DNA of 64,000 nucleotides from Diphasiastrum complanatum (lineage: Eukaryota; Streptophyta; Lycopodiopsida; Lycopodiales; Lycopodiaceae). The translations under genes were made by a program, and so were the position numbers. The stretch lies in the NCBI GenBank assembly GCA_029204225.1, contig CM055113.1, forward strand, positions 1,129,973 to 1,193,972. The letters run 5' to 3'. Shown one piece after another: positions 56,793 through 64,000 of this stretch. A model generated the notes under the pieces. The model ran no database searches and had not been told where the DNA came from. It saw only the letters and a list, made by a program, of their open reading frames with translations. How positions within the stretch are numbered: the stretch's first letter is position 1; every line of letters begins with the position of its first letter.

Positions 56793-57407
56793 TTAATACT
56801 TTTTGACAACACGAATTGCCTTCATGACAGCTCTGTGATTCAGAAGGTTTAATCTTTGGATAGCAACTTTCAGCCATCTAACACCAAAATGGGCATAGGA
56901 TTTCAACATTCTCCACACATCTTGATCATTTGCATAGAAATCATCATCTGTCAGCACCGGCTCACAATTGTAAAACATGTCCTGGTCAAAAGCTAGGTTA
57001 GCCAACCAGTCTGCTTCACTATTATACTGTCGTTGTACATGAGGTACCGTAATGGATGTAAACTGATCCATCAACCTATGTATTTCCTTAGCATAAACTG
57101 TTAGGATAGGGCTCCTAATAGTCCATAATTGAGTAGACAAATTACAAATCAGAGCAGAATCATCGAATAGTAATAGATGAGTTATCTGTTTCTGGCCAAC
57201 TATCCTCAATCTGGCTATCAAAGCCTTAGCTTTTGCTGCATTGCAAGTATAATGTTTACCAAGACAAACACCTAAATGAGCTATCAATATACCAGCATCA
57301 TCCTTAAGTACAACTCCAATAATACCATGTATTCTACTACCGCCATCAAACCATAAACTAGCATTCCTGACAACTTGCATCATTTCTTGATTTAATTGTG
57401 TCATCAT
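56793..57407 (-). CDS. RNase H-like ORF of Ty3-4, intact frame
   Basis: 204 aa, uninterrupted. The RNase H fold is recognisable: SLWFDGGSRIHGIIGVVLKD (first catalytic aspartate), TCNAAKAKALIARL (helix with the second catalytic site), LLLFDDSALI (third) and HVQRQYNSEADWLANLAF (fourth). The usual glutamate in the second block (NxAEYxAL) is lysine here, so nuclease activity is doubtful. The start ATG overlaps the stop of an integrase C-terminus upstream (shared ATGA at 57404-57407). RNase H removes RNA from RNA-DNA hybrids during reverse transcription. Plant Tat-lineage Ty3 elements carry an additional RNase H, which this may be. It has a tail of about 60 aa with no known motif. Confidence 0.75.
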   Translation of the reverse strand: MMTQLNQEMMQVVRNASLWFDGGSRIHGIIGVVLKDDAGILIAHLGVCLGKHYTCNAAKAKALIARLRIVGQKQITHLLLFDDSALICNLSTQLWTIRSPILTVYAKEIHRLMDQFTSITVPHVQRQYNSEADWLANLAFDQDMFYNCEPVLTDDDFYANDQDVWRMLKSYAHFGVRWLKVAIQRLNLLNHRAVMKAIRVVKKY

Positions 57408-57590
57408 GCATAATACGGCTTGATTTTCTTTATATTAACTAGTGTGGCCATATAACTGCCCTCCATATTACATAATATAATTGTATTGTTCCAGGAGACC
57501 TTCTTTAGGACATATGGTCCCAACCAGATAGGCATCAGCTTACTAGGAAAAAGCTCTATTTGTAATGCCTTGTAAAAGGTCTTCTTATGT
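57404..57590 (-). pseudogene. Ty3-4 integrase C-terminus (GPY/F module)
   Basis: Minus strand: KTFYKALQIELFPSKLMPIW, then LGPYVLKKV and VNIKKIKPYYA followed by TGA. This is the GPY/F-type C-terminal module of Ty3 integrases. One stop lies upstream near 57600 and the catalytic core is missing. It is directly followed by the RNase H ORF. Confidence 0.75.
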
Positions 57591-57604
57591 GCTCCTTATG
57601 GGTA

Positions 57605-57710
57605 GTAGTCGTAGTGAGTCATAATAGGTTTCCTTACCAGCTTCTTACAACAATGATTGTAGTGCCTCATAACAGGTTGTAGTGCCTCATAATAGGTTTT
57701 CTTACCCGCT
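57605..57710. repeat. Degenerate tandem GTAGTGCCTCATAA(C/T)AGG units
   Basis: GTAGTGAGTCATAATAGG, GTAGTGCCTCATAACAGG and GTAGTGCCTCATAATAGG follow one another, the first and third each continuing TTT-CTTACC-GCTTC. An old local duplication. Confidence 0.8.
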
Positions 57711-58189
57711 TCATTAGAGGAGTATTAAACTATGTTGGACCATTTCTGTGTCTTTCTAATCAGTGTGATCAAGAGGGCCAAGAACGAGTTTGGGTCTCCA
57801 ACCGGGTGAGTATCGATTGTAGTAATGGGCTTCGATCCAAAGGGGAGGGGGATAAACTACGCAATGGAGATGGAAATCTAAGCCAACTAAGGGTGTCAAG
57901 CTTTGCGTTGGATCTAAAGGTGGAATGGCTTAGAGATGGGAGTGAGATTCTTTCTTCTTTTCTTCTCTTTTTGGGTTTCTTTTGTTTTGTTTGATCCTTT
58001 CCTTGGATCTTGGTTTCTTGGCTTATCTAGGCATCTTTGGCTCTAGATCCTCTTCTCTTGAGGTTGATCTTCTCAAGGGAGGTGAATAATGAAAAGGAAA
58101 CCTACCTAATGGATCCTAATGATCTCTTCCAAAGGGATCTCTAACACCTATTTTGCTTGAGTATGGATTTCATACATCAAAGATCCAAT
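57711..58189. other. Non-coding; MITE-like end
   Basis: It begins with CATTAGAGGAGT (57712-57723), the terminus seen at 31698 and 52905. The rest shows no gene; a 62-codon plus-strand frame at 57806 has no recognisable domain. Confidence 0.4.
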
Positions 58190-59205
58190 AATTGATTGAT
58201 ATGGATACTGCTTCATTTCGGCCTTCTCCTCATCAGTTTTAGGGCATTGCTTCTTAGATAATTTTAAGCTTGATGGTATTTTGCACAAGCTTGCAATCCA
58301 TCAAACTGAATTTTGATAATGGAAGTACCTCTGCTGAATGATGTAGAGAAGCCTTCTATTTCTAACTCTGTGGATTTGAATCCCGAGACAATAATAGACC
58401 TCTCCTAGATCTATCCTCTCAAATTCTTGAGATAGCATCCTCTTAGTATCCTTTGTTAGGCCGATATTGCTGCCAAACAACAAGGTGTCATCCATGTAGA
58501 GTGTGATGATGACAAAGAACTGATTAATAGCTTTGAAGTATACATTATAGTCTATAGAGCTTGGTTCAACCAAATTCATGATCGATTAAATCACGCTCTA
58601 GAAGGTTGTTTCAGACCATACAAAGCTTTATGGAGTTTTTATATCTGGTCTTCTTGACCATTGAGGATATAGCCTTCTGGCTGGATCATATAAATGTCCT
58701 CCTCAATAACTCCATTGAGGAATGTTGTTTGTACATCCATCTGGTGTACCTCAAGATTGACTGCAGCAGCATTTGACAACAGTAGTCGGATGAAAGTGTG
58801 CTTGAACTGGACTAACGGTTTCAAAGTAGTCAATATTGGAAACTTGTGAAAATCTCCTTGGCACGAGGTTGTTGATCTTCTGTTTGAGGCTTCTGGTTGC
58901 AAAATTCAACTTTGTGTGGGGTGTGTCGGTTGTATTGACTGTTCCTAAGTTGCGGCTTCTTGAATGTCTTCTGATTCTGACCATACAAGTTGACTGCTTG
59001 AAAGAATTGAAATGAGATTTCAATATTATTAGTTGTTGGGGCAGAATATGTGGACTGCATCTGGTCCTTGCCCTTCAAGTCAATAAACTAATCTTCAATA
59101 AAAGTCACATCCCTGTTAGACAAAGTGAAAACTTTATAGATTTCCATATTCTATAGTCAATACATTCCATTAGAAGAATAATAACTGACAAAAATAGTTT
59201 TGAAT
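58190..59205 (-). pseudogene. Copia C13: linker and RT (decayed)
   Basis: Minus strand from about 59205: SNRDVTF-type linker, then KGKDQMQSTYSAPTTNN and a Gln/Asn-rich stretch, reverse transcriptase with VHQMDVQTTFLNGVIEEDIYM (58750-58639 area), a degenerate YVDD (LYMDDTLLFG, about 58490) and LGEVYYCLGIQI, ending in YPYQSIIGSLMY near 58200. Stops and frameshifts throughout. It is most like C7 in the shared block DVQTT.LNGVIEEDIYM. No LTR, gag or RNase H. Confidence 0.85.
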
Positions 59206-59215
59206 GGATGCTCAT

Positions 59216-59478
59216 TGTGAAAGATTTCAGATCCTTAAGATCCAATCTACTTGATTGATCTTTGGTTAGAAAGAGAAATACACTACCAATCTCACCAATA
59301 TAGAAAAATCAGCATTTACACACAAAATGAGATGCAAACACCAATAGAACTTGATCAAACTTGAATGAAATGAAAAAGTACTATTGTTGTCCATACAAAA
59401 ACAGCAAGCTACTGTATTTCACACGTGTGGATCCAAAAATAGCAAATATAGATCATTCTACACATAGAATTGCAAGTA
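59216..59478 (-). repeat. C11-family LTR fragment
   Basis: It begins exactly at an LTR end (TGTGAAAGATTTCAGATCC) and matches the reverse complement of 44434 back to about 44176, including the CACACGTGTG palindrome (59420-59429). It stops abruptly in the middle of the LTR. No primer-binding site is present, so it is a solo or truncated LTR. Confidence 0.85.
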
Positions 59479-61534
59479 CAGCAAACAAACAATAAATGTG
59501 AGTGATCAACTTTCGCTTGCATGTCTCCTCCTCCTTTGTCCTTTGTTGTCTTGTATCCACCATCACACTCCATGAACGAGCCTCCATCTTCATCTTGCCT
59601 CAAGATACCATCATACCTTGATGACTTGACCATGAATGAGTGACATAATGAACCTCCAATAGTTTCATTTCCATCAACAAAACCAGCCAAGAATGCAAGT
59701 ACAAATCCAACATCAAAACAATGTTCAGCAATGTAGCTAGTTTTACCATATCTTCACAATCTGCACACATCCTCATGAAATTGCTCAAACATGAGATAGA
59801 ACAAGTAAAGTTAATGTTGGACCAAATCATTTATAATTTTTTTTCTATTTCTTAACAAACAGGCTGCGGTAGATCTGTGCGCCATCTGCACAGACTAATC
59901 CCCAAGCCATTCCTCTACATGTATTCTATATACCAATGAACAGGATGCTTCAAACCAATAATTCAACTATGGAAATTTTCCACTGAATAGGATGCACTTT
60001 CACTGCCATTGAAGCCTTGCTTTGGGACAATGCGAAGGTTTTCACAAAGTCAAAACTCAAGGAAGAGCCTGAAATTCAGAGGCATGCTTTGGTGAATACA
60101 ACTACTTTCTGTGGATTTTGAATCATTCACTATGTATAACTTACACATTTAATTTCATTTGAGCTCTCCTCTAAGTAGACTTTTCCAAACAGTAGCCCAT
60201 CTACCACGTCTTTAGAGTGCTTTCATTGCAACAAAAACTCCAAATTAGCATGATCTCATCATAAATTTTATGCGTGGAGGTGCAATATCGAGCATCACAA
60301 CATGAGAAACCAATAGTCCTCTTGCATTCCCAAAAGCTAGTATTTGTTAGGTACTTTGGAATTTATTGATCCAAGTTCTACAATAATTGACGTAGTCGCT
60401 TTGTGTAATCCATGATTAGTTCGTCTAGCCTCATCTAACTTGACTTAACCATTTAGGTTCATCTGGCAACTACAGTGGTAAAGTAATTGTGGTTCTCTCT
60501 AAGGGTTTCTTCAAGAGCTTTACATTGTTAGATGCATTCTAAAGGATTATTTTGCTTGTAAAAAATGCAAATTGAAAAGAACTATTTTGGGAGGATGGGC
60601 AGATGATTGGTGAGGCATGGGATGGAAGATGGATTGCTGGTGGGGGTTCAAAACAATAGCTATCCAATGAAAAATGCAATTATAAGTTGTCTTTGAAAAA
60701 CCTACATAAGGGCCTGACAACTTCAACCGAGGGGTTTCTTGAGGTGGATGGATGATGATGGTTATGGTTCAATGATAAGATGGATGTCGTGGTGGCATGA
60801 ATGGCAACAACATATGGAGTGACAACTAGGCTACCATGGTGTGGGATTTGGTCCCTCCTTAGTGATGACATATGAGTTAGAGGGGTTGCATTGGCCCCCA
60901 ATGCACTATGGTCAATTTATGATTGAATGAGTGATGGACAAGTCAAACGTAAGACACAGTCCCATTATGGGGACATTGGTGAGTATGGGTTGAGTGATGC
61001 AAGATTTTACCCAGACAAATTTTTGATATGTCACATTGGCAAGTGTAGATGTCATGGCAAATGATGTGGCAAGTCTAAGGTAAATTCTAAGGTAATCAAA
61101 CTTGTCAACATGGTTGGTGATACTCCAACATGAATTGTGAGTCTAGATGATGTGGCAAGCCTCTAGCGAGTGTGATAGCAACCATACTCACTGAATTAGT
61201 AGAAGATGTGTAAATGTGTGATGGCATGACAAGTATTGTGGCGAGTTTGCATGATGTGCCAAGTGGTGTTTTAAGTCACTAGCAAGTTAGGCAAATTAGC
61301 AAGTCTAATGAGTCACTATTTTATATATATCTTGACATGTTAAATTGAATTGTGGTTCAACGAGTAAATTTGCCAGAAAGTGCCTATTTGAGTTATTGTG
61401 AGTCCCAAATGAGCCATTGAAAAATGTAGTCCAGATGTCTATGGAAAGTAGTAAAACAAAGAAATTCCTGCAAAATGAAATGAAAGGAACTCCACCTAGA
61501 TTAAATTAGTTTGTAATTCATAAAAAAACACAAA
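59479..61534. other. No gene recognised
   Basis: A few open frames of 70-90 codons (for example at 59409-59690 and 60680-60901, minus) show no domain. Between about 61015 and 61300, words like GATGTGGCAAG and GTGGCGAG recur at irregular intervals, a degenerate low-copy repeat. Confidence 0.4.
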
Positions 61535-63389
61535 ACTAGAAACACATGGCAAGATAACATTCCTTCGAATTGAGTGCATCATATACATCCTTTGGCTCCT
61601 CATGTGAAATAAAATAGGCACCATTAGTGGAGTGAGTTCCACTTGCTTGCCTCTATCTTCATATGTAAGCCTCCTACACTCAGATCTTTCTCTTTGAGGT
61701 CTCCTTGGTGAAAAAATTCGAGGTGACTCCTCTTCAATTCTTGGCCCCATATCTCCATGATAGTATTCAAGGGTGATGCCTGGAGTATCTTTGTGAGAAT
61801 CTTTGAACTCGGCCTCTTTAAGAATGTATTTTTGATCCTCATGGAAATAACATCCCTACTCTCAATTGTAGTTGAGGTAGAGGGAACATAGATTCTATAA
61901 GCTTTCTTGTTAGATGCATATCCAACCATGATCCCTTTAATAGAATTAGAATCATCTCTCTTCCTTGTTTCCAAGGGTACATGAACAAAGCAAGCACAAC
62001 CAAAAACTGTAAGGTGATCTACCTTAGGTTTCTTCTTAAACAAGACTTCATAAGGTGATTTTCCAGCAAGTGCATTGTGAGGTAATCTATTGCACAAATA
62101 GTTTGCACAATTTATAACTTCACTCCAATATTCAAAAGGCAAAGAAGCTTCAACTCGGATTGCTTTAGCACATTCACATAAAGATCTGGTTTTCCTCTTA
62201 GCAACTCCATTTTGAGATGGAGAATAAGCACAAGAAAACTCTCTCTTTATTCCTTCACCTTCACAATATTCATGAAACTTGTTGGAAATGTATTCACCTC
62301 CTCCATCACATCTTAAAGCTTTAAATTTGAAAGAAAATTGTTTCTCAACATAAGCTTTGAAGATTAGGAAGTGATCAAATATCATAGCTTTTGAAGAAAG
62401 TAGATACAACCAAGTATATCTAGTAAAGTCATCAATAAAGGTGACAAAACATGTTGCACCACCAGTACTTTCAGAAGAGGAAAAATTGAACATCCGAGTG
62501 TATAAGCTCCAAAGGATGAGTAGTCTTAATAAAAGACTTTTGATATGGCTTTCTATGTGATTTTGCAATGGCACAAGCCTCACAAGGCTTGAAATCTTTG
62601 GAAAGAGATTTTGGAAGACCAATAGCCTTCACTTTCTTGACCATGGAAGACATATATTTAAAATTAGGATGTTCCAACCTTCTATGCCACAACTCCTCCT
62701 TATAAAAAAGCAACTTCACAAAGGTTTGCATTCTCATAAGAATTCAACTTAAATTCCACCACATCTAGATCCATCAGCTAGGACCTCATCATTTTTCTTG
62801 ATAAAGCAAGTATTGGAGTTGAATTTTACATCACAACCACTATCAAGCAGCTTTTCCACACTAATCAAGTTATTTATAAGTTTTGGAATGAAAAGAACAT
62901 TAGAAAGTGCAAGAACTTTTGAAGAAGCAAGTTTCAATGGAATGTTGCCAATTCCTTCTATAGAGCACTCATGATCATTAGCAGTGTAAATAGATCTCTT
63001 AAGTCCTTTGTAAGGTACAATTGAGTCAAAAGACTCCTTTGAACAGCACATATGTGAAGAAGCTCCACTATCTATGTACCAAACTCCATCTTTCTTGAAA
63101 GGTGACGAAAAAAAATTGGACACCATGAGTGACCCTTCTCCATCACTTGCAACAGAATCTTCTTCAATCTCTTTGCTTGCTTGCTTGAGTTGGTTTTTCT
63201 TCTTGAAGCAATTAGAGGCATAATGCCCCTTCTTGACACAGAAGAAACACTTTACTTTATTATTCTTGGTCTTTGAAGTAAAGGGATGAGATGAATCATC
63301 CTCTTCACCATCTTTGTCTCGATCTTTGGCTTTGTCTTTGTTGGATGCTTGAGAAAACTGGTTCTTACTCCTTCCTTTATGCTTGTCCT
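61535..63389 (-). pseudogene. Copia C14: zinc knuckle to RT linker
   Basis: Minus strand, right to left: zinc knuckle CFFCVKKGHYASNC at about 63240 (intact CX2CX4HX4C), protease VWYIDSGASSHMC at about 63060, integrase zinc region (LWHRRLEHPNFKYMS...CEACAIAKSHR) at 62700-62560, and an integrase core at 62520-62180 with FIDDFTRYTW, CDGGGEYISNKF and NGVAKRKTRSL, where the catalytic Glu is Lys. The linker has SRDVI and PRRPQRERSE, and the reading ends at HEEPKDVYDALNSKE, where reverse transcriptase should start. Frameshifts separate protease, integrase parts and linker. RT and RNase H are missing. Same subfamily as C12. Confidence 0.88.
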
Positions 63390-63730
63390 GATTGATCTAT
63401 CATGCACATTGTACTATATTTTATAATTATTACTATGTCTTGACTCTTGAATCTTAATTCTTGCAGGCTTACGGAGGTCCGACTCCTTTGGTTGAGCAGG
63501 TGGGAGTGGTTTCATAGGCCCTTGCATGCTTTGGCCCACATACTCCATCCACTTTGGAGGAATGAGGAGCAGTTCACAGATAGGGAGCTCAGGGATGGCT
63601 GGAATGCCTATATCTCCCGAGTTTATCCTGATGTACGTGAATAGGATAACCTGCTAGATGAGCTTCATATTTTCAGGCAGGAGACCTTGGAGTTCGCCAC
63701 TGGCCCGGCACTTTTGAGAGAGGGTAATAA
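63390..63730 (+). pseudogene. hAT-type transposase exon fragment in C14 gag
   Basis: A plus-strand reading from 63447 gives WLSRWEWFHRPLHALAHILH, PLWRNEEQFTDRELRDGWNA and YISRVYPDVRE, resembling the region after the DUF659 domain in plant hAT-type transposases (RPLHAAAYFLNP-like block). One stop follows at 63642, and the frame then continues with LLDELHIFRQETLEFATGPA. TTCTTGCAG at about 63460-63468 before the coding looks like a 3' splice site, so intron plus exon seem to have been moved together. The flanks are C14 gag in the opposite strand. About 340 bp. The family match is from memory of motifs, not a search. Confidence 0.6.
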
Positions 63731-64000
63731 ACTGACCATGTGGACAAAGAGGGCTTTGTCACTTCCACCATGCTCAAGTTTGTTCATCCAGAAAAGTTTA
63801 TAGCTTTGTCTGGCTTCTTCTGAAATAAGAACTCCTTGGAGAGTTTCTAGATTAGGCAACTTCTCCTTAATGGCAAAAGACTAAACAAGATTACCATAGT
63901 CATCTTTCAAGCCATTTAAAATGAATTGAACTAACTCATCTTGGTTAATAGTCACACCAACACAAGAAAGCTCTCTATCTAAAATTTTAACTCTCAGAAC
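63731..64000 (-). pseudogene. Copia C14 gag, continuing past the window
   Basis: Minus strand: DELVQFILNGLKDDYGNLV, a stop, SFAIKEKLPNLETLQGVLIS and EEARQ...GGSDKALF, the C-terminal part of copia Gag. It lines up with LVQLILNGLSFEF and GGDDQALF in C3. The reading runs into the hAT fragment near 63730 and resumes at the zinc-knuckle side near 63389. The gag start, leader and 5' LTR lie beyond the window. Confidence 0.85.

Noticed and set aside
59600-59830. Possible copia RNase H start (GFVDGN) on the minus strand
   Set aside because: No further RNase H motif in any frame; resemblance too short.
1-64000. tRNA, rRNA or intact host protein gene
   Set aside because: The initiator-tRNA-like words are primer-binding sites next to LTR ends; no cloverleaf, rRNA block or multi-exon gene was recognisable.

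Overview
The window is AT-rich plant nuclear DNA made almost entirely of nested LTR retrotransposons. The pointers to a land plant are: many Ty1/copia elements whose primer-binding sites match the plant initiator-methionine type (TGGTATCAGAGC); Ty3/gypsy fragments with plant-type DGGS protease motifs; a hAT-type transposase exon; and CT/GA/TA microsatellites. I see no intact host gene, rRNA, tRNA, CRISPR array or bacterial feature. The species cannot be named from this. Element labels (C1-C14 copia, Ty3-1 to Ty3-4, R1) are mine.

Layout. 0.5-2.9 kb: two truncated minus-strand copia pieces (C1 LTR; C2 gag start plus LTR). 2.9-13.7 kb: a plus-strand Ty3 pol fragment (Ty3-1), split exactly between protease/linker and reverse transcriptase by a copia insertion complex (C3, TSD TGCCT) with three LTRs and one and a half pol copies. 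13.7-20.1 kb: a mosaic of broken pieces (Ty3 integrase, copia C4-C6). 20.1-26.5 kb: a complete but decayed minus-strand copia (C7, TSD GGCGC). 26.5-31.7 kb: LTR remnants, microsatellites, a copia RNase H/short-LTR piece (C8), a Ty3 gag fragment (Ty3-3) and a cluster of a 10-bp motif. 31.7-32.8 kb: two copies of a small inverted-repeat element. 33.0-36.9 kb: decayed copia C9. 37.5-43.3 kb: C10, a young complete copia with an uninterrupted 1316-aa polyprotein, LTRs differing at one base and TSD CAAAG, sitting in an exon-like coding remnant. 43.8-49.3 kb: C11, an older relative of C9/C10 (TSD GTAGG). 49.4-52.8 kb: R1, an LTR element with no recognisable coding and a structured leader. 53.3-59.5 kb: an unrecognised ORF, copia C12, a Ty3 element with a separate RNase H ORF (Ty3-4), copia C13 and a C11-type LTR piece. 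61.5-64 kb: copia C14, running off the window and carrying a hAT transposase exon in its gag.

How the parts relate. Three target-site duplications found by reading LTR ends (TGCCT, GGCGC, CAAAG) and a fourth (GTAGG) establish the nesting order. C10 is the only element that could encode all its own functions. C9 and C11 are relatives of C10, and C12 and C14 belong to one subfamily.

The most interesting signals are: (1) a 14-16 nt perfect palindrome, TTCACACGTGTGAA, at nearly the same place (150-175 bp downstream of the TATA box) in LTRs of otherwise different copia families; (2) four repeated stem-loops (GTGCTN/AAGCAC) downstream of the R1 primer-binding site; (3) a Ty3 RNase H ORF whose start codon overlaps the integrase stop; (4) the C3 three-LTR structure, which looks like self-family insertion followed by LTR recombination. 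All boundaries and comparisons were read by eye.
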